Shown: positions 27,808 through 37,069, numbered from the stretch's first letter. The stretch is DNA of 64,000 nucleotides from Kistimonas sp964291485 (GCA_964291485.2 OZ220224.1:3906001-3970000), one strand, 5' to 3'. The notes: a model not told the origin generated them from the letters alone. Program-made: numbers and translations.

Positions 27808-28092
27808 TTATTTTCCCTGCGCAGGCAGAATCACTTCCACTTCATCATGGGGACGCGGGATAACGTGCACAGACACCAGTTCCCCAACCCGTTGTGCCGC
27901 TGCCGCACCGGCATCCGTCGCGGCTTTCACCGCACCGACGTCGCCCCGCACCATCACGGTTACCAGACCACCACCCGCCCGCTCCTTACCGACCAGCGTG
28001 ACGTTGGCCGCCTTTACCATGGCGTCAGCCGCTTCAATCGCGCCGACCAGACCTTTGGTTTCAATCATACCCAGTGCGTTGCTTACCGCCAT
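27808..28092 (-). CDS. Bacterial microcompartment hexameric shell protein (BMC-H), copy 1
   Basis: A 94-residue single-BMC-domain protein (ALGMIETKGLVGAIEAADAM; GLVTVMVRGDVGAVKAATDAG; VIPRPHDEVEVIL). Such proteins tile as hexamers into the facets of the shell. The pore loop here reads RAGGG rather than the xxGSG of the two copies at the other end of the operon, which could change pore size or charge. It is the last gene of the operon and has a GGGAGAA ribosome site. Confidence 0.95.
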   Translation of the reverse strand: MAVSNALGMIETKGLVGAIEAADAMVKAANVTLVGKERAGGGLVTVMVRGDVGAVKAATDAGAAAAQRVGELVSVHVIPRPHDEVEVILPAQGK

Positions 28093-28126
28093 TTCTCCCT
28101 CCCAGGGAATAATACGCTATGCAGGT

Positions 28127-29587
28127 TTAGCAGCCTTTCAGCTGGCTGATCACCTTGCGGGTTAATGCTTCAATATCAATGTCAGTTACAGATGTCGTCG
28201 GCTGCGAACCGGATTCCAGTGACTCCGGCTCAATCAGGCCAAACGCGACATAACGCTTGTTAAACAGATGCAACGGCGTGACGTTGTCCGATGTGGATGA
28301 TCCGCCAATACCACCACAGCCCAGCGTAAAGGCAGGGGGCAGACCGGTTGTCGCCCCAACGCCGCCGTGGGTCGCCGGTGTATTTACCACCAGACGGGAC
28401 ACCGGTTTCTTGAGCGCAAACTCCTGGATCAGCAGGTGATCCTGCGTATGCAGCGCCAGCGTGTGCCCTGCCCCTTCATAATTCAGCAATTCCATGCACA
28501 ACTCACAGGCTTCATGAGCATCCTGCACCCGGTAAAAGCCCAACAGCGGGGACAGTTTTTCCCAGGAGAACGGGAAGTCATTACCCACATTTTCCCGTGC
28601 CTGCTCGGCCACCAGCACCTGGGTAAACGGCGGGACTTCCACACCGGCCATACGGGCAATCGCTGCTGCAGGCTTACCCACAATTTTTGAATTCAAACCA
28701 CCGCGGGGATTTCTGATCAATGCTTCCAGTTTGCTGATTTCTTCCTGATTCAGGAAATAACAACCCTGGGCGATCATCTCGGCACGCACGGTATCGGCAA
28801 TCACGTGTTCTGTGACGACATGCTGCTCTGAGGCGCAGATCGTTCCGTAATCGAAGGTTTTGCCGGTGATCACATGGCGCACAGCTTTCTTGATATCCGC
28901 TGTCCGCTCAATGAATGCCGGCACATTACCGGGGCCAACCCCAAGTGCAGGAGTGCCGGAGCTGTAGGCTGCGCGTACCATCGCCGAGCCACCGGTAGCC
29001 AGGATGATGCCGGTATCCCGATGCTTCATCAGCTCCGCCGTGCCTTCCTGGGTGGGATACGCCATGACACTAACCAGATCTTCCGGCGCACCCTCACGCT
29101 TCAGGGCTGAGCGCAACAACTCAACCGTTCGGGTAATCGCATTCAGCGCGGCAGGATGGGGGCTGATCACCACCGCATTGCCCGCCTTCACGGAAATCAT
29201 CGCCTTATAGATGGCCGTTGACGTCGGGTTGGTAGAGGGCACCAGTCCGGCTACCACGCCAAACGGTACCGCCACTTCCATCAGTTGCTGTTCCTTGTCC
29301 TGGGCAATAATCCCGACGGTCTTCATGTCCTTGATCGAATTCCAGAGAATCCGGCTGGCCAGCAGGTTCTTGGTCACCTTGTCCCTGACCCGGCCAAAGC
29401 CCGTCTCTTTCACCGCCCTGTCCGCCAGCTCATGGGCATGCTGTTCCGCGATGTCCGCCATGGCCTTAACCAGCGTATTGACCTGAGCCTGACTGTAACC
29501 GGCAAGAATCTTCTGTGCCGCCCGGGCTTTCGCCAGCAGGCATCGCACATCCTGCACTGAGAGCAGGTCTTTATCGAAGTCTTCCAA
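28127..29587 (-). CDS. Microcompartment CoA-acylating acetaldehyde dehydrogenase
   Basis: A 486-residue EutE/PduP-type enzyme that would turn the acetaldehyde released by choline cleavage into acetyl-CoA. NAD-binding and active-site segments are GLVPSTNPTSTAIYKAMIS, ATGGSAMVRAAYSSGTPALG and the catalytic Cys251 in DYGTICASEQ. The last 20 residues (IDIEALTRKVISQLKG) form a short amphipathic helix after a Ser/Thr-rich linker, the usual shape of an encapsulation peptide. The start is a TTG; an in-frame TGA lies two codons upstream, and a GGTGA site fits the TTG. It lies between cutD and a shell gene. Confidence 0.93.
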   Translation of the reverse strand: MEDFDKDLLSVQDVRCLLAKARAAQKILAGYSQAQVNTLVKAMADIAEQHAHELADRAVKETGFGRVRDKVTKNLLASRILWNSIKDMKTVGIIAQDKEQQLMEVAVPFGVVAGLVPSTNPTSTAIYKAMISVKAGNAVVISPHPAALNAITRTVELLRSALKREGAPEDLVSVMAYPTQEGTAELMKHRDTGIILATGGSAMVRAAYSSGTPALGVGPGNVPAFIERTADIKKAVRHVITGKTFDYGTICASEQHVVTEHVIADTVRAEMIAQGCYFLNQEEISKLEALIRNPRGGLNSKIVGKPAAAIARMAGVEVPPFTQVLVAEQARENVGNDFPFSWEKLSPLLGFYRVQDAHEACELCMELLNYEGAGHTLALHTQDHLLIQEFALKKPVSRLVVNTPATHGGVGATTGLPPAFTLGCGGIGGSSTSDNVTPLHLFNKRYVAFGLIEPESLESGSQPTTSVTDIDIEALTRKVISQLKGC

Positions 29588-29663
29588 CGGATGTCACCAT
29601 TATTTTCCAAACCCTGTTTTTTGCAGTATTTGCAGCATTTTCAGCTGTTGCAGCACAGGGGAA

Positions 29664-30620
29664 TTAATGCCTTACAACCCGAATATCAAAATCAAACCGG
29701 TTGAAAAACGCGTCCAGCTGGTTCAGCTCTTCATTGCTGTAACCACCGACATGCTCGGCCGGATACGCCAGATCCAGCATCTTGTACTTGGTTTTGCCCA
29801 TCTGGTGATAAGGCAGAACATCGATACGCTGGATGCCGCCTTTTTGCGCCAGTGCCTTGACGTAATCAATCGCGCCGGTAATCGCGTCATAAGAGTCGTT
29901 GTAGCCGCGGATCAACGGCATGCGGATGGCTATGTTGGCGTTCAGTTCAACCAGGCGTTCCAGGTTGCGCTTCACCGCTTCATTGCCGATCCCGAAGATC
30001 GCCTTATGCTTCTCGGTATCAATGTGCTTGATATCAAAGAGAAACAGATCGGTATGCGGCGCAAGCTTTTCGTAATTCTCCAGCGCCGTGGAACCGTTGG
30101 TTTCGATGGCGGTGTTGATCATGTTGCGCTTGCATTCCGCCAGCAGACGGGCTGCAAAGTCAGCCTGCAGGGTGCACTCGCCACCGCTCAGGGTAACGCC
30201 GCCGCCGGATGCCATGTAGAAGTTGTAATCCTGAAGGATCACCTCCATCAGCTCCGACACACTGACATCCTGCCCCATAATTTTCAGGGCACCGCCAAGG
30301 CAGTTTTCCTCACAATGGTGACAGCCGATACAGTTAACGGAACGATCAATACCATTCGGGGTATGCACCCCAACCGGGCAGACTTCCACGCAGCGACCGC
30401 AATGCACGCATTTATCGGCATTGAACATCACCTGGAAGGCATGGCTGATACTTTCCGGATTGGAACACCAGGGGCAGCGCAGGTTACAGCCTTTGAAAAA
30501 GACCAGCGTCCGGATGCCGTCACCGTCATAAATAGAATATTTCTGGATATTGAAGATCCGCCCCTTCAGCTCTTCAGCCCCCGAGGTCGCGATCAATGAA
30601 GTGCTATGCATGCTCGTCAT
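29664..30620 (-). CDS. cutD: Choline TMA-lyase activating enzyme (radical SAM)
   Basis: Installs the glycyl radical on CutC. It has 318 residues, with the radical-SAM cysteines C45, C49 and C52 in FKGCNLRCPWC, and a ferredoxin-like insert with two sets of four cysteines (C71, C74, C77, C81 and C97, C100, C103, C107) for extra 4Fe-4S clusters. The SAM-binding GGE motif is in GVTLSGGECTLQ. It lies 54 bases after cutC. The oxygen sensitivity of this chemistry implies use under anoxic conditions. Confidence 0.95.
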   Translation of the reverse strand: MTSMHSTSLIATSGAEELKGRIFNIQKYSIYDGDGIRTLVFFKGCNLRCPWCSNPESISHAFQVMFNADKCVHCGRCVEVCPVGVHTPNGIDRSVNCIGCHHCEENCLGGALKIMGQDVSVSELMEVILQDYNFYMASGGGVTLSGGECTLQADFAARLLAECKRNMINTAIETNGSTALENYEKLAPHTDLFLFDIKHIDTEKHKAIFGIGNEAVKRNLERLVELNANIAIRMPLIRGYNDSYDAITGAIDYVKALAQKGGIQRIDVLPYHQMGKTKYKMLDLAYPAEHVGGYSNEELNQLDAFFNRFDFDIRVVRH

Positions 30621-30674
30621 TCAACCCTGTCTGTGGGAAACGCCGGCAACACGACAGGTGTTGCCGGCATCCAA

Positions 30675-33236
30675 TCAGAAGCCTTCAATCACAGTACGGC
30701 TGATGATTTCGTCCTGAACTTCCTTGCACAGTTCAACAAAGTACGCGCTGTAACCGGCAACCCGTACGATCAGGTCACGGTATTTTTCCGGTTCCTTCTG
30801 CGCCTTGAGCAGCACCTCGTTATCCACATAACTGAACTGCATCTGACCGTTACCCAGAATGGAAGCGGTACGCAGCAGGGTGATCAGGCCATTCTTGCCT
30901 TCCGGTGTATCCAGCAGGCCTTTCAGGAACTTGAAGTTATGCACCATGCCGATGTTCATGGATTCCACGTTCATCTGGCTGACGGACTTGATGACCGCGG
31001 TAGGACCACACTTGTCCGCGCCCTGTGACGGGCTGATACCGTCGGACAGTGGCAGCCAGGCTTTACGGCCATTGGGCGTAGCGGCGGTCAATTCACCAAT
31101 CGGCGTGTTGTTGGAAATGGACAGGGTGCCGTGGCTCATGGTGGAGTAGAGCATCTGGTACTTGCGGCATTCCTTTTCAGTCCACTCGGTCACTTCCCGG
31201 GCAAACTCATCCGCATAGGGATCGTCATTACCGTACTTGGGCGCATTGATGCAGTCGCGATGCAGCTGTTCGTAACCGGCAAAGTTCGCTTCCAGGGCAT
31301 CACGCAGCTGTTCCAGGGTGTACTTTCTGTCTTCAAAGACCAGCTTCTTGATCGCTGCCATGGAGTCGGCATAGGTCGCCAGACCGGAGAAGATCAGACC
31401 CGGACCATGGTTAACCATGGCGCCACCACCGGCGACATCCTTACCGCTTTCCATGCAGCCTTCCACCAGCAGCGACATCAGCGGCTTGGGCGCCATGTCA
31501 CGGTGAACCCGCTGGCTGATCACGGTACCGATAGCGGACAGTTTCACGATATGGGCGATCTGGACTTTTACTGCGGCTTCGAAATCTTCGAAGGTTCTGA
31601 AGCTGTCCAGGCTGCCGGTATCAATACCCTGAACGCTGTTGTACAAAGTCATACGACCACGGTTCAGGATGAATTCAAAAACAATCGGCCACTGGGTGTA
31701 ACCGGTAGACGTCCACTGGTAGATACGGCCGGACTTCTGGGGTTCCACACAGCCCATCATGCAGTAGTCGCGGGCGTCTTCGAAATCGAAGCCCTTGCGC
31801 AGCATCATCTTGATGTGGGAATCGTCAAAGTGACAGGCCGGGAAGCCCATGCCCGCTTTCACCACTTCAACGATCTTCTCCATGTATTCCTGCGGAGACT
31901 GGTTGTGGATACGGCAGGCCAGTGATGGCTGGTAGACCTTGATGAAACGTACAGCGTCCATCATCAGGTAGGTCAGGTCGTTACAGGCATCACCACCGGT
32001 ACGCTTCTGGCCACCCACGGTCAGGTTGATGAATGGCTGGTAACCGGCAAAGTATTTGGCGCCCAGCTCGCTGGACATCCACATCATTTCGGAACACTTG
32101 ATGATGAACGACTGCATCAGTTCCAGCGCCTGCTCACGGGTAAGGCGACCGGATTCGATATCCGCGGCATACATCGGGTAGCAATACTGGTCCATACGAC
32201 CCAGGGAGAGACCGGTCTGGTTCTCTTCCACCTCGAACAGGGATTCCACGGTCCAGACGGCCTGCAGTGCTTCGTGGAAAGTCTTGGGCGGATTAGCCGG
32301 AACATTGTCGTTCACTTCAGCAATGGCCATAAGCTCGGCGCGACGGGCCGGATCGGTTTCACGACCGGCCAGCGTCCGGGCATGCTCTGCCAGACGATGG
32401 GCGTAGGCCATCACACCTTCACAGGTTTCAATGGCAGCCTTGTAGAAGTAGATCTTGTCGATGTCGCCAGGGTTTTCCATGCTCAAGTCAACCAGACGGG
32501 ACTCGGCATCGGCCTTGATACCGTTCATACCCTTGGTTACCAGCAGGACGTCAAACCCAGGACAGGTATCGCCACCACCGTTGATCTGGTGATAGGACAG
32601 GTCACTGACATAAGTCTCACCGCTGAATTCCCAGATACCAGCTTCACGGTACAGCGCCTCACAGACTTCATCGACAGAGCGTCCTTTCCAGAAAGGCACG
32701 ATCTGCTCACGGATCACCTGCTTGTCCGCTTCGGAAATTTCAAAGGGATCCTGGGGACGGGTGCTCATGGTATCGAGCTCTTCTTCCACCCAGCGCCAGG
32801 CGATATCGGGGGAGAAGGCACCGGCACGCGGCTTGCCGCAAGGGTGACCGACAATCAGTTCGTCGTTCTGAATCAACAGGGGTGCGGTTTCACAGGCAGC
32901 CCGGAAGGATTTCGCACGCAGCATGATCGGCGGCAGGCCGGGATTCTTCTTGGCGACTTCGGTAAACGCCAGTGCACGGTAAATTGAGACACTCGGGCGG
33001 GCTTTCAGGTATTGGTCCCGCAGACGCTGCATACGGGGTGTCAGCCCTTCCATCAGCTGGCCGGAAGCAGGGTTCGGCTCGGGCTGACGGCCACTGGCAG
33101 CCGGCAGGTGCTGCACAATTTCACGGATCAGCTGGCGGAGCGCTTCTTCGCTGATGCCGTCCAGGGAAGTGTTTGACTGGGAAGAGGAACCGAAACGCTG
33201 GTCGTCAAATATGCTGGTGTTTTGCATCGTGGTCAT
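30675..33236 (-). CDS. cutC: Choline trimethylamine-lyase (glycyl radical enzyme)
   Basis: Cleaves choline to trimethylamine and acetaldehyde by radical chemistry. The 853-residue protein keeps every active-site residue known from the Desulfovibrio enzyme, at a constant offset of seven: Y215, D223, F402, C496 and E498 in GCVEPQ, T509, and the radical glycine G828 in RVAGYSAY. This separates it from glycerol/diol dehydratases and pyruvate formate-lyases. Residues about 24-45 (SLDGISEEALRQLIREIVQH) look like an N-terminal encapsulation helix ahead of a Pro-rich linker. Its length places it with the shorter CutC group. It lies between shell genes and cutD in one operon. Confidence 0.97.
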   Translation of the reverse strand: MTTMQNTSIFDDQRFGSSSQSNTSLDGISEEALRQLIREIVQHLPAASGRQPEPNPASGQLMEGLTPRMQRLRDQYLKARPSVSIYRALAFTEVAKKNPGLPPIMLRAKSFRAACETAPLLIQNDELIVGHPCGKPRAGAFSPDIAWRWVEEELDTMSTRPQDPFEISEADKQVIREQIVPFWKGRSVDEVCEALYREAGIWEFSGETYVSDLSYHQINGGGDTCPGFDVLLVTKGMNGIKADAESRLVDLSMENPGDIDKIYFYKAAIETCEGVMAYAHRLAEHARTLAGRETDPARRAELMAIAEVNDNVPANPPKTFHEALQAVWTVESLFEVEENQTGLSLGRMDQYCYPMYAADIESGRLTREQALELMQSFIIKCSEMMWMSSELGAKYFAGYQPFINLTVGGQKRTGGDACNDLTYLMMDAVRFIKVYQPSLACRIHNQSPQEYMEKIVEVVKAGMGFPACHFDDSHIKMMLRKGFDFEDARDYCMMGCVEPQKSGRIYQWTSTGYTQWPIVFEFILNRGRMTLYNSVQGIDTGSLDSFRTFEDFEAAVKVQIAHIVKLSAIGTVISQRVHRDMAPKPLMSLLVEGCMESGKDVAGGGAMVNHGPGLIFSGLATYADSMAAIKKLVFEDRKYTLEQLRDALEANFAGYEQLHRDCINAPKYGNDDPYADEFAREVTEWTEKECRKYQMLYSTMSHGTLSISNNTPIGELTAATPNGRKAWLPLSDGISPSQGADKCGPTAVIKSVSQMNVESMNIGMVHNFKFLKGLLDTPEGKNGLITLLRTASILGNGQMQFSYVDNEVLLKAQKEPEKYRDLIVRVAGYSAYFVELCKEVQDEIISRTVIEGF

Positions 33237-33318
33237 CGCGAACTAAAGCCTTAAGTGGGAAGCCTCAGGGCCTGTCGATCCGTCCTGGGGCCATTACAAT
33301 GAATCTGATCGTCAGCCC

Positions 33319-33603
33319 TTATTCACCGATAAGGTATTGGGCCACAATCCGCTCTACGTCATCGTGGGGGCGGGGGATTACCAGTGCCGTCTCCATTTCA
33401 CCGACATCTTTGGCGGCGGCTATGGCGGCATCCACGGCGGCTCGAACAGCACCCACATCCCCTTTCACCATGGCGGACACCAGACCTGAACCGACGTTTT
33501 CATAACCAATCAATTCCACGTTGGCAGCCTTGCACATGGCATCCGTGGCATAGACGCAGGTGACAAGGCCTTTGGTCTCAATCAGCCCCAGCGCATTACT
33601 CAT
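33319..33603 (-). CDS. Bacterial microcompartment hexameric shell protein (BMC-H), copy 2
   Basis: A 94-residue single-BMC-domain protein with the motifs ALGLIETKGLVTCVYATDAM, NVGSGLVSAMVKGDVGAVRAA and VIPRPHDDVERI. The pore loop has the common GSG form. It is closest to copy 3, which lies 24 bases upstream; the pair probably arose by tandem duplication. Second gene of the operon, 82 bases before cutC. Confidence 0.95.
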   Translation of the reverse strand: MSNALGLIETKGLVTCVYATDAMCKAANVELIGYENVGSGLVSAMVKGDVGAVRAAVDAAIAAAKDVGEMETALVIPRPHDDVERIVAQYLIGE

Positions 33604-33627
33604 TTACAGCTCCTGACGACAGGGAGG

Positions 33628-33906
33628 TTACGGTTTATGCAAAACCATGATCTTTTTGACAGTGTCGTGGGGGCGCGGGATCACGGCCGAGGTGACATAC
33701 CCTTCCGCCCGTTTCGCGGCTTCCACACCGGCATCCACGGCGGCCTGTACGGCGCCTACATCCCCCTGGACCATGGTGGTGACAAAGCCCGAGCCAATAT
33801 TTTCGTAACCGATCATTTCAACATCAGCCGATTTTGACATGGCGTCGGTCGCTTCCAGGTTGGCTACCACTCCCCATGTTTCTATCATCCCTAATGCGTT
33901 GCTCAT
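33628..33906 (-). CDS. Bacterial microcompartment hexameric shell protein (BMC-H), copy 3
   Basis: A 92-residue BMC-domain protein (ALGMIETWGVVANLEATDAM; NIGSGFVTTMVQGDVGAVQAA; VIPRPHDTVKKIM). It is the first gene of the cut operon. Together with the other two copies it provides facets only; no pentameric vertex (BMC-P/EutN) and no trimeric (BMC-T) gene lies in the window. Confidence 0.95.
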   Translation of the reverse strand: MSNALGMIETWGVVANLEATDAMSKSADVEMIGYENIGSGFVTTMVQGDVGAVQAAVDAGVEAAKRAEGYVTSAVIPRPHDTVKKIMVLHKP

Positions 33907-34619
33907 CGGGTTCTCCGATACAATAAAACCGCCACATCATTCACGAATGGCGTGATGACATGCGTTAACATCAGTCATGAACCCGCTTGAAAGTCGTACA
34001 CGTGCGATTTGTCAGTCAGGACAATGAACGTCTAACAAGAGTGAACGCCACCAAACAAATTCAGAACGAGATAATACGCATTGAACGGTTTTAACCTTTG
34101 AGAAGAATCAATAAAGAAACGACAATTTTGATAATTCTCACCGGTAAGTACCCATATTCTGTTGATTCAGGGCATAAGAAGCAGAAAACGCCCAAAACCG
34201 GCAGGAAATGCTCAAAAATCAGTAGGCATAGATAATATTATTTTCTATTTTGATTACGCCTATTTTTTAATAAATCAACAAATTACAAACAATAAATCAC
34301 AAGAAATGATTTAAATCAGTTTATCCCACCAGGAAATCTGCAAGTATGCGCCCCGAATAACAATGGTTTAATCAACCGTTATCGGTCAATTAAATCAAAG
34401 GTAATACCGGATAAGGAATAATGCTCGGAACTGACACATGTCAGCAATTCAAAGATGACCATGTGCTTTCACTTTCAAAGAACTCAATCCAGTCTATACA
34501 TTCAATCGGGAGCCTGATTTTTTACTCTCGAGAGGTTCCTGCGCGTTTAAATCCAGTTGAGTTGTTTGACCAGAGCATGACACCGGCTTGAACAGTAACC
34601 AAGATAGGAAACCCAATCG
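33907..34619. promoter_or_regulatory. Long divergent regulatory region of the cut operon
   Basis: 713 bases, AT-rich, with no gene I can support. It lies between the leftward microcompartment operon and the rightward DMT transporter gene. It holds the FNR-type box described at 34306 and a weaker one (TTGATAATTCTCAC, 34128-34141) closer to the shell gene. The length suggests several regulator sites. Confidence 0.5.
34306..34319. promoter_or_regulatory. FNR/ANR-type box in the cut divergent promoter
   Basis: The sequence ATGATTTAAATCAG has the core TGAT-N4-ATCA of the FNR consensus TTGAT-N4-ATCAA and lacks only the two outer bases. It is 300 bases before the DMT gene and 400 before the first shell gene. 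Oxygen-responsive activation would suit a glycyl radical enzyme. Found by eye. Confidence 0.55.
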
Positions 34620-35726
34620 ATGAGCGGGGCAGTCGCCACTGGCAATATGATGGCCTACCAGGCCAAGGCCAAACTGGATTTTGATTTTAAACGACGGGGC
34701 ATTCTCATCGCCCTGATGTCCGGCCTGCTCTATGGCTGTTATACAGCGTTTATGACACTGGGCATGTCGACCGGCGCCTGGGTTGACTGGTATGGCGTCA
34801 ATTCTGCCGGGCTATCAGCATTTGCCATCACTTATTTGCTCGGCGCCCTGGGCGCTGCCACAACCGACACTTTCAGTGCGCTCTGGGCGATGAGCATTGC
34901 CACCGCCCGGGGACGCATTGGCGACTTTTTCCGCTGTTATAAAACCCGGCCGGGATTGATTATGGCGGTCGCGGCCATCATAGGTGGTCCACTTGCCAGC
35001 ACAGCCTACGTGATCGGCCTGCAGAAAGCCGGTTCCATTATTGTTCCCATCAGCGCCCTCTGCCCAGCCATTGGCGCTATTCTCGGCCGTTTCCTGTTCA
35101 AGCAGGCACTGAATGCGCGTATATTGCTCGGTATCCTGATCTGCTTTATTGCCAGCTGTATGATTGCCAGTACCAGCCTTGGGGGTGAAGCTCCGGAAGG
35201 CTTGATGATCGGCCTGTTTTTTGGATTTATTGCCGCACTCGGCTGGGGCATTGAAGGCTGTGTCTGCGGTTACGGTACATCCATGATCGATTCTGAAATC
35301 GGTATCACTATCCGCCAGGTAACATCCGGCCTGACCAACCTTATCATCCTGGTGCCCCTGTTCGGTATGATGTCTAGCCACGATGTCAGCACCTTCAGCC
35401 TGGTACAACAGTCGTTTATCAACAACGACTCCACCCTCTGGTTCATTATTGCCGGCCTGTTTGCCTACCTGAACTTTATGTTCTGGTACAAAGGCACCAG
35501 CATGTGCGGCGCCGCTCTGGGTATGTCCTGCAATGGCACCTTCTCCTTCTGGGGGCCTTTCTGCTGCTGGCTGCTCCTTGGCGTTATCTTCGGACTGGAT
35601 GGCTGGTCGATTCCGCCGATTGCATGGGCGGCAGCCGTACTGATGGTCGTGGGTATTTTCGTGATCGCCATGAACCCAATGGATCTGCTGAAAAAGAAAG
35701 AGGCTGCTCAATATGAAACCGCTTAA
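34620..35726 (+). CDS. DMT/EamA-like membrane transporter divergent from the cut operon
   Basis: A 368-residue integral membrane protein with about ten helices in two similar halves, the layout of drug/metabolite (EamA-type) carriers. Helices start near LIALMSGLLYGCYTAFMTLG and end with AWAAAVLMVVGIFVIAMNPMDLL. An AGGAAA site precedes the ATG. Its position opposite the choline-lyase operon, sharing a regulatory region with it, suggests uptake of choline or a related substrate or removal of a product; the sequence alone does not say which. It overlaps the next small gene by 14 bases. Confidence 0.78.
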   Translation: MSGAVATGNMMAYQAKAKLDFDFKRRGILIALMSGLLYGCYTAFMTLGMSTGAWVDWYGVNSAGLSAFAITYLLGALGAATTDTFSALWAMSIATARGRIGDFFRCYKTRPGLIMAVAAIIGGPLASTAYVIGLQKAGSIIVPISALCPAIGAILGRFLFKQALNARILLGILICFIASCMIASTSLGGEAPEGLMIGLFFGFIAALGWGIEGCVCGYGTSMIDSEIGITIRQVTSGLTNLIILVPLFGMMSSHDVSTFSLVQQSFINNDSTLWFIIAGLFAYLNFMFWYKGTSMCGAALGMSCNGTFSFWGPFCCWLLLGVIFGLDGWSIPPIAWAAAVLMVVGIFVIAMNPMDLLKKKEAAQYETA

Positions 35727-35976
35727 TTATGCACTGTTGAAGTACTTCACCACGGTTGATGAAGCCTGTGAAACAGATGTTATGGCTGCACTGGAAGATG
35801 AATACCGCAGCTTCAAGGCTTTCAAAAAAGACGCCATTATCTCAGCACTGATGACGGCAGAAGCCAATGGTCTGTTAGAAGAAACCCATTTTGAACTGGA
35901 TGAAAACAACGAATTGCATGTTTACTACCGCGCTCATGAAGCCGGGGCGGCAACCATCAACCAGTACATTAAATAA
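35713..35976 (+). CDS. Small conserved-looking protein coupled to the DMT transporter
   Basis: An 87-residue acidic soluble protein that I do not recognise. It has an AGAGG site nine bases before the ATG and overlaps the transporter gene by 14 bases, so the two are translated together. The pattern helix-helix-helix (DAIISALMTAEANGLLEETH) followed by two strands (FELDENNELHVYYRAH) could be a small winged-helix fold, hence possibly a regulator or a transporter accessory. No function is assigned. Confidence 0.6.
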   Translation: MKPLNYALLKYFTTVDEACETDVMAALEDEYRSFKAFKKDAIISALMTAEANGLLEETHFELDENNELHVYYRAHEAGAATINQYIK

Positions 35977-35990
35977 GCACTGAGACTCCT

Positions 35991-36037
35991 GCTCCAATCT
36001 GGCAATTCTGAATATCAGAAAACTGCCAGATTGGAGC
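35991..36037 (+). terminator. Strong hairpin after the transporter pair
   Basis: A 14-base perfect stem (GCTCCAATCTGGCA / TGCCAGATTGGAGC) with a 19-base loop lies 15 bases after the small gene. It lacks an immediate T-run, so it may work as a stabiliser or a weak terminator. Confidence 0.5.
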
Positions 36038-36144
36038 AACACGATAACGATCAAAAAACCCTTTTGTTGAATAAAAGTTTAAGCCATCACAGGCTTTTTT
36101 GTTTTAACCTTCCCGCTTTTCTCATTGAGAAATTTATCGATCTG

Positions 36145-36597
36145 TCAGGCAACACTGGCTATTTCACCAGGCTTACGCAACATTTTATCGATATCACCAA
36201 TATGCGTTTCTTCTTCAGTGATTAAACGCCTGGCGTATTCTTCGACCAGCACGGACTTTCCCTTTTCCGCCAATGCCAGCAGCTCGTAGTAATGAGCAAC
36301 GCCTTCTTTCTCAAACTGCAGGGATTCAGTCAGGATATCGTGGATATCATGCCGGGAGGTTTCCAGTAATTCCCCAATACTAATAGAGGGATGTTGACCA
36401 AAGTAAGTAATCAACTCCCCGGCCTCATGGGCGTGAAGCAGCGTTTCCTGTGCCGCGCTACGGAACCAGCCAACAATCGGTATTCGGCTGTAACCAAACA
36501 CCATAAAGCTGTAATGAGTGTATCGCACAACACCGGCCAATTCATGTTCAAGAATATCGTTCAGCTTGGCCACAATCTCAGCAGTATGAGTGGACAT
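36145..36597 (-). CDS. Ferritin-like (bacterioferritin-family) protein
   Basis: A 150-residue four-helix ferritin-like protein. Candidate di-iron ligands are in LNDILEHELAGVVRYTHYSF (first helix), LLHAHEAGELI (second), FEKEGVAHYYELL (third) and LITEEETHIGDIDKML (fourth, ExxH). The length and last-helix motif resemble Bfr/DPS-like storage proteins. It would store iron or protect against peroxide. It is monocistronic, convergent with the DMT pair and close to an AT-rich relic region. Confidence 0.8.
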   Translation of the reverse strand: MSTHTAEIVAKLNDILEHELAGVVRYTHYSFMVFGYSRIPIVGWFRSAAQETLLHAHEAGELITYFGQHPSISIGELLETSRHDIHDILTESLQFEKEGVAHYYELLALAEKGKSVLVEEYARRLITEEETHIGDIDKMLRKPGEIASVA

Positions 36598-37069
36598 TTT
36601 AACTTCTCACTTTTCTGTTTTACTCATCAGGCCGCTTGAGTATAGACATTATTCAAGTCCCAACTGATGTAGTCTTAATACAGACTCGCCAGAAGCCCAT
36701 TAACTAAAAAGAAATAAAAAGCAAGTAGAGCACTGCAGCTTTCCATGCGACTAACTCATAATATTCCCTTAATCAACATGTATTAAAGGTGGTCAGAAAA
36801 TTAAAAAAACCAGCCCAATTTGACAACAATCGACATCTCGTAAAACAGCTGTCAGACTGGAACCGTATAATATAACCACAAAAAGCTTTAACCCATTAAC
36901 ACTTTACTCACCCAAGAGCATTTTAAATTCACAAATAAACAATACTACCGTATAACTATTTTAGGATCATAATAATATGTTCTTACAACCTGTGGCTCTC
37001 CATGAACCAACTTAATTAACTTAAAATGAATATCATAATTTAGTTCAGATCCAACTGTCGCACTATCAA

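Noticed and set aside
32274..32987. Open frame antisense to cutC (237 codons), and others like it across 31-33 kb
   Set aside because: CutC is verified residue by residue on the other strand; the antisense frames reflect its codon composition.
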